A stretch of 7,056 bases of DNA. It comes from Chloroflexota bacterium. Its GTDB lineage: Bacteria; Chloroflexota; Limnocylindria; Limnocylindrales; CSP1-4. Positions 1 through 5,932 of the stretch are shown piece by piece. A model generated the notes under the pieces. The model was not told the DNA's origin. It worked only from the letters and a program-made list of their open reading frames with translations, and searched no databases. Each line of letters starts with the position of its first letter. Position 1 is the stretch's first letter. The stretch is from the NCBI GenBank assembly GCA_021789355.1, contig JAJYJR010000304.1:1-7056 (forward strand). The letters are read 5' to 3'. The position numbers and the translations under genes were made by a program.

Positions 1-398
1 AGCCGCACCGGGTAGTGCAGGTCGAGGGCGATGATCCCGAACGCCGTGGTGAGGCAGAGAACCGCGAGGACGGCATGCCGTCTCTCGAGCGGGCGGAAGC
101 GGTCGATCCCGAAGACGGTGCCCAGCGATGACGCGAGGCAGAGCCCGCTCGTCGTGATCGCGAAGAAGACGTAGCCGGCGATCAGGATGCCCCATTCGAA
201 GGTCGGCGTGGTGCCCACACCCTTGTCGCCGGGGAACAGGCTCCGGGCCGCGGCGATTGCGCCGAGCAGGGCGAGGACGCCGAGGAGGCCCAGCCAGATC
301 CAGAGCACGCGCGGCAGCGCGAGCACCTCGACGCGAGCAGCGCACCACGCCTGGCGGACATCAATCGGGAGGCCACGGCCGGCGGCGCGGACGCTCAT
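1..398 (-). CDS. NrfD/PsrC-family quinone-interacting membrane subunit (partial, N-terminal 132 residues)
   Basis: Reading the minus strand from ATG at 398 gives an uninterrupted frame of 132 codons that leaves the window at position 1. Three hydrophobic helices are visible, at about residues 31-55, 68-98 and 107-127. The second, beginning EWGILIAGYVFF, resembles the early helices of NrfD/PsrC (polysulfide reductase NrfD) proteins, the membrane anchors that exchange electrons between quinone and a partner FeS subunit. The start overlaps the stop of the upstream ferredoxin gene as ATGA, with a GAGGA site 6 bases before the ATG (409-405), so both genes are probably translated together. FeS-then-NrfD order is standard for this class (NrfC-NrfD, DsrO-DsrP, QrcC-QrcD). 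The family call rests on helix pattern, partial motif and context. The C-terminal helices and the identity of the whole complex lie outside the window. Confidence 0.8.
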   Translation of the reverse strand, partial: MSVRAAGRGLPIDVRQAWCAARVEVLALPRVLWIWLGLLGVLALLGAIAAARSLFPGDKGVGTTPTFEWGILIAGYVFFAITTSGLCLASSLGTVFGIDRFRPLERRHAVLAVLCLTTAFGIIALDLHYPVR

Positions 399-1372
399 CC
401 CAGGTCCTCGCCTTCGAGCCCCAGGTAGTGGACGCGCGGCCGCGTGCCCAGCGCCGCCTTCATCACCCTGGAGTCGCGCCCGCGAAGGATCGTGCTGACG
501 GGGCCTGCCGGATCGTTCAGGTCGCCGAACATGCGGGCGCCGACGGGGCAGACCTCGACGCACGCCGGCTGGAGGCCACGCGTGATCCGGTGGTAGCAGA
601 ACGTGCACTTGTCCGCAACGCCGGCCGTCCCCTGTGGCGTCCGTTGCCCGGCCGGCACGAGGTACCGTGCCCCGTACGGGCAGGCGACCACGCAGTACCC
701 GCATCCGATGCAGCGGTCCGCGTCGACCAGGACGACCCCGTCGGCGGTGCGGTAGGTGGCGCCGACCGGACAGACCTCCGTGCACGGCGAGGCCTCGCAC
801 TGCATGCACAGTCGCGGGACGAAGCGGCTGGCGACGGCGGCCGCGTCCTCCAGTGGCGCGTCACCGGTCGAGGCCGGTGCCGCGGGGAAGCCATGGACAC
901 CGGCGTCAGGGGAATCGACCCGGACGGTCCCGTCGGCGGCCAGCGTGTGCCGTTCGATCCACGTCCGCGTGTGCTCAGCATCGAGCGGCACGCCGTTTTC
1001 GTGCTTGCACGCGACCACGCAGGTGCCGCACCCGATGCACGCGGACGCGTCGACGACGAAGCCCCAGCGGTGAGCCGTCGCGTCGTAGCCGGCGAGGACG
1101 ACGTCGGCGGCCGCCGCGCCGTCTCGGGCAGCGCCTGCCCGGGCGAGGACCGTGAGCCAGCCGAAGATCCCCGCTGCGCCGATGAGCGACGGCACCGCCG
1201 CGACGCCGAGCTTCAGGAGCTGGCGGCGTGACAGTCTCCGCGGTGGTGGTAGATCGCGCTGATCGGCGGGCTCGGACGGCGCGGGCTCGGCGGCCAGGGG
1301 CTCGGCGGCCAGGGGCCCCGGCGACTCGTGCCCGGGCGGCTGGCGCTCGTCAATCGGCCGCTCCGTTGTCAT
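395..1372 (-). CDS. Tat-exported ferredoxin subunit with four [4Fe-4S] clusters (NrfC/DsrO/QrcC-like)
   Basis: A 325-aa electron-transfer subunit. Sixteen cysteines fall into four classical cluster groups: C112/115/118/122, C189/192/197/201, C221/224/227/231 and C256/259/271/275. This is the arrangement of the four-cluster subunits partnering NrfD-type membrane proteins. A twin-arginine motif, SRRQLLK, at residues 48-54 is followed by a hydrophobic stretch (about 55-77), implying folded export and probably membrane tethering on the outer face. The frame stays open further upstream inside the cytochrome gene, but that part is a shadow. ATG at 1372 is chosen because it overlaps the cytochrome stop as ATGA and places the Tat motif properly. 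Oddities are a long pre-Tat region of 47 residues rich in Pro, Ala and Glu, and a repeated PLAAE unit within it. It likely relays electrons between the NrfD subunit and the hexaheme cytochrome. Confidence 0.93.
   Translation of the reverse strand: MTTERPIDERQPPGHESPGPLAAEPLAAEPAPSEPADQRDLPPPRRLSRRQLLKLGVAAVPSLIGAAGIFGWLTVLARAGAARDGAAAADVVLAGYDATAHRWGFVVDASACIGCGTCVVACKHENGVPLDAEHTRTWIERHTLAADGTVRVDSPDAGVHGFPAAPASTGDAPLEDAAAVASRFVPRLCMQCEASPCTEVCPVGATYRTADGVVLVDADRCIGCGYCVVACPYGARYLVPAGQRTPQGTAGVADKCTFCYHRITRGLQPACVEVCPVGARMFGDLNDPAGPVSTILRGRDSRVMKAALGTRPRVHYLGLEGEDLG
1286..1315 (-). repeat. Two perfect 15-bp tandem units within the FeS gene
   Basis: The plus-strand unit CTCGGCGGCCAGGGG occurs twice back to back (1286-1300 and 1301-1315). 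Read on the coding strand it is in frame and gives PLAAEPLAAE at residues 20-29 of the ferredoxin subunit, upstream of the twin-arginine motif. It looks like a recent slippage duplication in an unconstrained leader. Confidence 0.85.
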
Positions 1373-2034
1373 TGGCGGTTTGCCCCGGGCGCGTGACAGG
1401 ACAGGCAGACGGCATCGTCTGCGAGCTCGTGATCGGCGGGCAGCTTCATGAGGCCGTCCGGCGCGTGACACGTGGTGCACGCCGGTAAACCGGCGAGTGG
1501 ATGGGCGACCTCGGGAGGTCTGCTGGCCGCGGCCGTGTGCGGGTCGTGGCAGCGGAGGCACGCGGCCCCACGGTAGTGCTCTGAGGGATCTACCTGCGGG
1601 AACGCAGGCCGCCGGCCCGGAGTCGTGCCGTGGCAGGTGACGCAGATGGAGCTGTTCAGCACGGGGAGGTGCACCAGCACGCCCGGGACCGAACCGGGAT
1701 GGGCGACGGATGGCACGTGGCAGGCCTGGCAGAGGAGGTCCGCATGGGCACCGTTCTCCCGGGCGGCCCAAACGTCGCCGTGGCACTGCAGGCAGGCATC
1801 GAGCGAGTACGTCGTTGCCCGCCCCGCCCACGCCCGGGCGTCGACCTGGATGTGGGGCGCCCCGTACTGCTGGTGCAGGTTCGATGCGGCGAACGCCGCT
1901 CCGCCCATGGCCACGGAGATGACCGTCACCGTGACCACGGCACGAAAGGCGGTGCGCGAGGCACGCCACCAGCGTGCCTGCCGCCTGGCGCCCACGGGGT
2001 GCCCGCTCTCGATCGCCGGGTCCTGGCCGGGCAT
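1369..2034 (-). CDS. Membrane-anchored hexaheme c-type cytochrome
   Basis: A 221-aa protein with six CXXCH heme-binding motifs, whose first cysteines are residues 81, 102, 131, 159, 186 and 210. Nine further histidines lie outside the motifs after the anchor (54, 61, 97, 112, 122, 153, 166, 178, 202), enough to serve as distal ligands for bis-His hemes. An N-terminal basic stretch is followed by one hydrophobic helix at about 30-50, ending AFAAS, so it is a signal anchor or cleavable Sec signal. The hemes lie outside the cytoplasmic membrane. Size and spacing resemble small electron-carrier cytochromes (NrfB, QrcA, cytochrome c3 type) rather than a catalytic multiheme enzyme; there is no CXXCK site. 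Its start is 7 bases after the upstream stop without a clear ribosome binding site, and its stop overlaps the next ATG, so it is probably translationally coupled. It likely passes electrons to or from the adjacent FeS subunit. Confidence 0.93.
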   Translation of the reverse strand: MPGQDPAIESGHPVGARRQARWWRASRTAFRAVVTVTVISVAMGGAAFAASNLHQQYGAPHIQVDARAWAGRATTYSLDACLQCHGDVWAARENGAHADLLCQACHVPSVAHPGSVPGVLVHLPVLNSSICVTCHGTTPGRRPAFPQVDPSEHYRGAACLRCHDPHTAAASRPPEVAHPLAGLPACTTCHAPDGLMKLPADHELADDAVCLSCHAPGANRQ

Positions 2035-2041
2035 CTCGGGG

Positions 2042-2353
2042 TCAACCGCCGGTCGATACGTGGCGCATGTTCCGCCGGATGATCACGGCGAGCACGAACG
2101 GGATCGCGATGAGGGCAGCGCCGCACACGACCGCGCCTGCGGTCGCGGCGTCAGGACCGAGGGTGAACAGCAGCGCGTGGACCGCCGCGAAGGCCAGCAG
2201 GGCGCCACACCACAGCAGGACCGCGGTCAACACGAGCCACGTGAGCACCGGCGCAAAGCTGCTCCGGCCGTCTCGGCGCCGTGCGGCCACGAGCCGTTCG
2301 ACCAGCAGGAGTACCGCGAGCAGGACGCCAACCTGCACACCGATGTTGTCCAC
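2042..2353 (-). CDS. Small three-helix membrane protein, first gene of the respiratory operon
   Basis: A 103-aa hydrophobic protein I do not recognise as a named family. Three membrane helices are visible at about residues 4-22, 36-63 and 70-92, with a basic loop ARRRDGR after the first and a basic end IIRRNMRH, which places those parts in the cytoplasm by the positive-inside rule. No cysteine pairs or heme motifs are present; H59 in helix 2 is the only intramembrane histidine. The GTG at 2353 is chosen because AAGGA lies 7 bases upstream (2365-2361). The frame extends to an ATG at 2494, but that extension is Pro/Arg-rich, has no hydrophobic start and lacks a good ribosome site. Only 7 bases separate it from the cytochrome gene, so it is probably part of the same complex or an assembly factor for it. 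That role is inferred from position only. Confidence 0.72.
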   Translation of the reverse strand: MDNIGVQVGVLLAVLLLVERLVAARRRDGRSSFAPVLTWLVLTAVLLWCGALLAFAAVHALLFTLGPDAATAGAVVCGAALIAIPFVLAVIIRRNMRHVSTGG

Positions 2354-2360
2354 GGTGTGT

Positions 2361-2365
2361 TCCTT
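2361..2365 (-). promoter_or_regulatory. Ribosome binding site deciding the GTG start at 2353
   Basis: AAGGA on the minus strand, 7 bases before GTG 2353. It supports the short form of the small membrane protein over the long ATG form at 2494. Confidence 0.55.
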
Positions 2366-2520
2366 GTTCCTGACCTGCCCGGCAGCAGAGGCGTCCTTCG
2401 TGGTGACGCTACGGTGCGCGAGACGCCCCCGATACCGCCGTCCGACAGGCGGGCGTGGCGACTGATGGCCCCCTGGAGGCGGGCCGACAGTCACTCATTC
2501 CGCATCCTGTGTGGCCTGTA

Positions 2521-2548
2521 CCCTCCCTCTCGACCGATGTCGGGAGGG
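2521..2548. promoter_or_regulatory. Inverted repeat in the divergent intergenic region
   Basis: CCCTCCC (2521-2527) is the exact reverse complement of GGGAGGG (2542-2548), with a 14-base loop that can itself form CGAC/GTCG. The right arm is repeated identically as CGGGAGGG at the ribosome binding site of the downstream kinase gene (2609-2616), so the two arms could compete in an mRNA leader. It could equally be a DNA site or chance in G+C-rich sequence. Confidence 0.4.
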
Positions 2549-2562
2549 CGTTCGACGCGATT

Positions 2563-2577
2563 GCGTTCATTGAACGC
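2563..2577. promoter_or_regulatory. 15-bp near-perfect palindrome, candidate operator
   Basis: GCGTTCATTGAACGC is a 7-bp inverted repeat around a single central base, between the divergent respiratory operon and the kinase gene. A further half site, GCGTTC, sits 15 bases upstream at 2548-2553. Dimeric regulators, including LuxR-type response regulators, bind sites of this kind. No link to the response regulator encoded here is shown by the sequence. It does not match the NarL heptamer consensus. Confidence 0.45.
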
Positions 2578-2592
2578 GGCCGCCGGGCTTGT

Positions 2593-2616
2593 CCTCCCGG
2601 TACGTGGACGGGAGGG
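2593..2616 (+). promoter_or_regulatory. Hairpin covering the histidine kinase ribosome binding site
   Basis: CCTCCCG (2593-2599) pairs perfectly with CGGGAGG (2609-2615) across a 9-base loop, and G-U pairs could extend it by two. The right arm contains the GGGAGGG Shine-Dalgarno site (2610-2616), 4 bases before the GTG start at 2621. In RNA the fold would hide the ribosome site. Opening could depend on temperature, a bound factor, or pairing of the left arm with the earlier GGGAGGG at 2542-2548. Confidence 0.45.
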
Positions 2617-2620
2617 TCAC

Positions 2621-4435
2621 GTGCCCGCGGCTACCCAGCAGCGCCCTGAACAGCGAACGAAGGGCGATCACGGCGGCCTGGGGCCGAGCGTCACGGCGGA
2701 TTTCCGCGCCCTCACGTGGCTGGGGATCGCGCTTCCGATCCTGTTCATCGCGCTGGTCGAGACGTTCCGCTTCGTCGTCGTCGAGGGCGATCCTCTCCGC
2801 CGGGCCGAGCACGTCGCCATCGCCGCGGTCACGGCGATCGGGATCGTCGGGTTCTCCGTCGGCATCTTCCAGCTCGTCCGGCGGGCCGAACGCAGGATCG
2901 TTCGCCAGAACCGCGAGCTCACCGCGATCAACGCCGTCTCCACCGCGATCCAGGGGGAGCTCGGCGTGGAGGAGATCCTCGATGCGGCCCTCCAGGTGGT
3001 CGTCGACCGGACAGGGGCTACCGAGGCTTCGGTCGTCGTGTTCGCACACGACGACCAGCCGGAGACCGGGCTCCAGCGCGAGCTCAGCCTCGCGCCACAT
3101 GCCTCTCCGAGCGCGATCGGCTCGGACCAGCCGCACCTGATCGACATTCCTCTGACCCGAGGGCAGTCGATCATCGGACGACTCCGGCTCCACCTGCCCG
3201 ACGGCGTCGACGAACCGGATCTCCTCACGTCGGCCACGCTCCAGAACATCGGCCACCAGCTCGCGTGCTCCATCCAGATCGGACAGCTCGTGACCGATCT
3301 CCAGCGCCGCAAGTCCGAGGGGCACGCGCTGTACGACGTGCTGCTCCGGATCTCCAGCCAGAAGCCGCTGGGGGACGTGCTGAGCGCGGTCGTTCGCCAT
3401 GCGCGCGACACGCTGCACGCCGACGAGTCCGTCATCTGTCTGAACGCCGCGACATCGCCCCTCCTGCAGCTGGCGTCGTCGGCGCGCGGGCTCGCGCTCG
3501 CCGACGGGACGGTGTGCATCAGCCCGGACGAGGGTCATTTCGATGATCGCGAAGGTCCCCCGGTTGGGGGCATCCGCCCGGGCCCGACCCGCGGCGAAGC
3601 GAGCGTGCGGGTGGCACTCTCCAGTCCCGAGGGACCTCTCGGCGAGCTCTGGGTCGGTCGCGGCGCCCAGCTGCCGTTCAGCAGCCGCGAACGCGGCTAC
3701 CTCCAGACCCTTGCCGAGCTGGCGGGGATCGCGATCACGAGCGCCCGGATGCGCGACAGCGAACGGCAGGGAGCGATCCTCTCGGAACGCGACCGGATCG
3801 CGCACGAGATGCACGACAGCCTCGCACAGGTCCTGGGCACCATGCACCTCCGGCTTCGCGCCCTCGGCTCCAGGATCGGCATGACCGGATCTCCGGAAGC
3901 CACAGGCGAGCTCGTCGAGCTCGCGAACATGAGCGAGGACGCCTATCGCGACGTCCGCGAGGCGATCCTCGGACTGCGCGAATCGAGCCGCGGCGATCGC
4001 GATCTGCTCGAGAGCCTGCGGGCGTACCTCGACCGGTACAGTCACCAGTCGGGCGTCAGGGCGGCGCTGGAGACCGACCTGGACGATGCGTCGGGGATCC
4101 CGCCGGGTGCCGAGCTACAGGTGATCCGTGTCATCCAGGAGGCGCTCACCAACGTGCGCAAGCACGCTCGCGTCGGCTCCGCAGTCGTCCGCGTCGAGAG
4201 CGACGAGTCGAGCGTGTCGTTCACGATCGAGGACGACGGTCACGGGTTCGACGCCACGACGGTGCTGCTCGACGGCGCACGCTTCGGTCTCCAGACGATG
4301 CGCGAACGCATGGGACTCGCCGGCGGGAGCCTGTCGATCGAGTCGACGCCCGGCTGCGGCACACGGGTCGTGGCACGCGTGCCGCGGGTCGCGGTGCCGC
4401 ACCCGTCACTCGTGGAGGTGGGCCGTGCCAGCTGA
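2621..4435 (+). CDS. Membrane sensor histidine kinase, GAF-GAF-HisKA_3-HATPase (NarX/DevS-like)
   Basis: A 604-aa sensor kinase starting at GTG 2621, chosen for the strong GGGAGGG site just before it. The frame is open far upstream (in-frame ATGs at 2465 and 2537), but those lack a ribosome site. Two helices at about 31-54 and 64-86 are joined by only about ten residues, so there is almost no external sensor domain. A short coiled coil (87-105) leads to a GAF-like region (about 105-225), a second GAF-like region (about 235-385) and the dimerisation helix SERDRIAHEMHDSLAQ, with His398 as phosphoacceptor, as in HisKA_3 kinases. The ATPase domain has the N box (E507...N511), DDGHG (538-542) and a later GLQTMRERM segment. 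Input is therefore probably intracellular or within the membrane. The double GAF recalls DevS/DosT oxygen sensors, but heme binding cannot be read from the sequence. It is paired with the overlapping response regulator. Confidence 0.93.
   Translation: MPAATQQRPEQRTKGDHGGLGPSVTADFRALTWLGIALPILFIALVETFRFVVVEGDPLRRAEHVAIAAVTAIGIVGFSVGIFQLVRRAERRIVRQNRELTAINAVSTAIQGELGVEEILDAALQVVVDRTGATEASVVVFAHDDQPETGLQRELSLAPHASPSAIGSDQPHLIDIPLTRGQSIIGRLRLHLPDGVDEPDLLTSATLQNIGHQLACSIQIGQLVTDLQRRKSEGHALYDVLLRISSQKPLGDVLSAVVRHARDTLHADESVICLNAATSPLLQLASSARGLALADGTVCISPDEGHFDDREGPPVGGIRPGPTRGEASVRVALSSPEGPLGELWVGRGAQLPFSSRERGYLQTLAELAGIAITSARMRDSERQGAILSERDRIAHEMHDSLAQVLGTMHLRLRALGSRIGMTGSPEATGELVELANMSEDAYRDVREAILGLRESSRGDRDLLESLRAYLDRYSHQSGVRAALETDLDDASGIPPGAELQVIRVIQEALTNVRKHARVGSAVVRVESDESSVSFTIEDDGHGFDATTVLLDGARFGLQTMRERMGLAGGSLSIESTPGCGTRVVARVPRVAVPHPSLVEVGRAS
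4414..4419 (+). promoter_or_regulatory. Ribosome binding site for the response regulator, inside the kinase gene
   Basis: GGAGGT at 4414-4419 lies 5 bases before GTG 4425. It decides the start of the response regulator, whose frame is open further upstream within the kinase coding region. Confidence 0.75.
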
Positions 4436-5177
4436 GCCATTCAGCCGGGGCGGGAAACCGCCCGACCGGATCCGCATCCTGCTCGCGGACGATCAGCCGC
4501 TCTTCCGGCGGGCGATCGCAACGCTCATCGGCGAACAGCCCGAACTCACCGTCGTGGGCGAGGCGGAGAACGGACTCGAGGCGGTCGAGAAGGCGCACGC
4601 GCTGAAGCCGGACCTCGTGGTCATGGACGTGCAGATGCCGGTCATGAATGGGGTGGAAGCAGTCCGGCTCATTCGCGATCAGCTGCCGCAGATCAAGGTG
4701 GTGATGCTGACGGTCTCCGACTCGGATGACCACCTGTTCGACGCGATCCGGTTCGGTGCGCACGGCTACTTGTTGAAGGATCTTCGGCCGGACCAGCTGT
4801 ACGACCTGCTCCGGGCGGTGATGCGCAACGAGACGCCACTTTCTCCCATGATCGCAGGTCGCCTGCTCGCGGAGTTCCGGGAGGGCCGGCGCGACGAGGC
4901 TCGTGGAGCCGGCAGCGGTGACGCGTCGCGCGTCGGACGAATCCGGACGGTCGCCAGCGACGAAGCCGCCGGGCCGGGGCTGACGCGTCGCGAGCTCGAG
5001 ATCCTCCAGCTTGTCTCCGACGGGCTCTCGAACAAGGAGATCGGGGTCGGGCTCTCCATCACCGAGGGCACCGTGAAGAACCACGTCCACAACGCCCTGG
5101 AGAAGCTGCAGCTCGACAACCGCATCCAGGCTGCGGCGTACGTGGTCCGGCAGGGACTCGGGCGGCGCACCGGATAG
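4425..5177 (+). CDS. NarL/FixJ-family response regulator (REC + LuxR-type HTH)
   Basis: A 250-aa transcription factor, partner of the kinase whose last 11 bases it overlaps. The receiver domain (about 15-130) keeps every functional residue: acidic pair D22/D23, phosphoacceptor D68 in VVMDVQMP, T96 and K118. A linker of about 50 residues rich in Gly, Arg and Ala follows, then a LuxR-type HTH (about 184-243) with LTRRELEILQLVSDGLSNKEI and the recognition-helix region TEGTVKNHVHNALEKL. The N-terminus has about 14 residues before the first receiver strand. The GTG start is backed by GGAGGT 5 bases upstream. Phosphotransfer from His398 of the kinase to D68 is expected. The divergently transcribed respiratory operon is the obvious candidate target, but this is inference from position. 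Confidence 0.95.
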   Translation: MPAEPFSRGGKPPDRIRILLADDQPLFRRAIATLIGEQPELTVVGEAENGLEAVEKAHALKPDLVVMDVQMPVMNGVEAVRLIRDQLPQIKVVMLTVSDSDDHLFDAIRFGAHGYLLKDLRPDQLYDLLRAVMRNETPLSPMIAGRLLAEFREGRRDEARGAGSGDASRVGRIRTVASDEAAGPGLTRRELEILQLVSDGLSNKEIGVGLSITEGTVKNHVHNALEKLQLDNRIQAAAYVVRQGLGRRTG

Positions 5178-5218
5178 CCGTCTGCCGACTGCAGCCGCGG
5201 CGGCGCGTGGCCAGGCCC

Positions 5219-5235
5219 GCAGGGCGCCACCCTGC
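5219..5235 (+). terminator. Candidate terminator hairpin after the response regulator
   Basis: GCAGGG and CCCTGC form a perfect 6-bp stem with a CGCCA loop, 41 bases past the response regulator stop. No T-run follows, so it is at best a non-canonical terminator or a pausing/stabilising hairpin. The 196-bp gap 5178-5373 otherwise holds only one copy of an 11-bp repeat (5247-5257) and no gene. Confidence 0.35.
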
Positions 5236-5246
5236 ACGGTACCCGT

Positions 5247-5257
5247 CGATAGAGCCC
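5247..5257 (+). repeat. CGATAGAGCCC element, copy 1
   Basis: An 11-bp sequence, CGATAGAGCCC, that recurs exactly at 5949-5959. This copy lies 117 bases before the pseudo-receiver start. The core CGATAGAG also appears inverted at 6030-6037. I noticed no other copy in the window. Function is unknown; it might be a shared control element of the two downstream genes. Confidence 0.4.
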
Positions 5258-5360
5258 GGCGCCCGGGAGAATGTGCCGGGTCGGGGATAGTCCCGGGGCT
5301 GCAGAGCGCGCACGATGCCCACCGGCAGGACCCGTGTGGGCGATGGGCTGCGGGATCGCG

Positions 5361-5368
5361 GGGGAGGG
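5361..5368 (+). promoter_or_regulatory. Ribosome binding site of the pseudo-receiver gene
   Basis: GGGGAGGG lies 5 bases before GTG 5374. This strong site is good evidence that the small downstream frame is a translated gene. Confidence 0.65.
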
Positions 5369-5373
5369 TTGGA

Positions 5374-5787
5374 GTGCCAGGCACGGGCCCGATCTCCATC
5401 GTGGTCCTCTTTGCGCACCCATTGCTCGGCGAGGGCCTCGCCCGGATGCTGTCCGCCGAAGCCGACCTGAACGTGTGCGCCGTTGCGGTGCACACAGACG
5501 CGGCCGCGGAGGTGTTGGAGCGCGCCCCGGACGTGGTGATCGTGGAGCGCGGCGTCCGTCCCTCTGCGGCCGATCTCCTGGATCTCGTACCAGGCACGCT
5601 CTTGATCGAGTTCGGCATGGACACCGGGCTGATGTACTCGTACCAGCGAGACGAGATCCCGGCCCGGCCGGGAGGTATTCTCCGGGCGATCCGCCACGCG
5701 AGGCGAATGCCCGGCGTGTCGGTCACCGGGCTCGTAACCGCCGCGCTGACCCTGTGCGCCGTCGCGGAACTGGCGGCCGGCGCTTGA
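5374..5787 (+). CDS. Degenerate receiver-like protein without output domain (pseudo-receiver)
   Basis: A 137-aa protein starting at GTG 5374 behind a strong ribosome site. Its first 60 residues line up with the neighbouring response regulator: strand ISIVVLFAHPLLGEGLARML corresponds to RILLADDQPLFRRAIATL, and PDVVIVERG corresponds to PDLVVMDVQ. In that alignment the acidic pair D22/D23 is replaced by F13/A14 and the phosphoacceptor D68 by E58, so ordinary phosphorylation is not expected. Glu at that site can mimic phospho-Asp in some receivers. The second half is poorly conserved, with no clear Thr/Lys switch pair and no HTH. The C-terminus (about 114-137) is hydrophobic and may be a membrane helix. 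The likeness is my alignment by eye; another Rossmann-like fold is possible. It lies between the two-component pair and the TPR gene, and a role in signal modulation is inferred. Confidence 0.7.
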   Translation: MPGTGPISIVVLFAHPLLGEGLARMLSAEADLNVCAVAVHTDAAAEVLERAPDVVIVERGVRPSAADLLDLVPGTLLIEFGMDTGLMYSYQRDEIPARPGGILRAIRHARRMPGVSVTGLVTAALTLCAVAELAAGA

Positions 5788-5805
5788 CGGTGGTCCGGAG
5801 CGATC

Positions 5806-5846
5806 GTCCTCCCGCGCGTGCCGAGGAGCACGCGCAGCGTGAGGAC
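5806..5846 (+). terminator. Long composite hairpin after the pseudo-receiver gene
   Basis: An inner stem GCGCGTGC (5814-5821) / GCACGCGC (5828-5835) with loop CGAGGA is enclosed by an outer stem GTCCTC (5806-5811) / GAGGAC (5841-5846). That gives 14 base pairs with an internal loop of 2 and 5 bases, starting 18 bases after the stop. The position suits transcription termination, but there is no T-run. Confidence 0.5.
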
Positions 5847-5932
5847 CACGGCCCGGCCGCGGCAGGCCCGGCCGCCCCCGTTCCGAGTCGGTGGATCGCC
5901 ATTCCGACCGCCGACCTGGCGATCGGCGAGCC

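Noticed and set aside
257..1231. Long plus-strand frame opposite the ferredoxin gene
   Set aside because: Arg/Ala-rich translation with no motifs; the opposite strand has sixteen cluster cysteines and a Tat motif. It is a G+C-rich shadow.
1625..2620. Upstream extension of the kinase reading frame, making a 936-aa protein
   Set aside because: The extension is antisense to the cytochrome and small membrane genes, has no recognisable domain and no ribosome site. GTG 2621 has a strong one.
2354..2620. NarL-type heptamers (TACYYMT) as operator for the response regulator
   Set aside because: The TAC occurrences (for example in TACCCTC and TACCGCC) do not match the consensus, and no 7-2-7 arrangement is seen.
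2354..2620. Sigma-70 style -35/-10 promoters for the divergent operons
   Set aside because: No pair of hexamers with acceptable match and 16-18 bp spacing was found on either strand. Promoters must exist but cannot be placed.
2567..4045. 492-codon minus-strand frame opposite the kinase
   Set aside because: Antisense shadow; the plus strand encodes clear HisKA_3 and HATPase motifs.
5374..5787. Pseudo-receiver as a frameshifted or truncated ordinary response regulator
   Set aside because: No LuxR-type HTH appears in any frame downstream to 6165, and the changed residues are substitutions within an intact frame behind a strong ribosome site.
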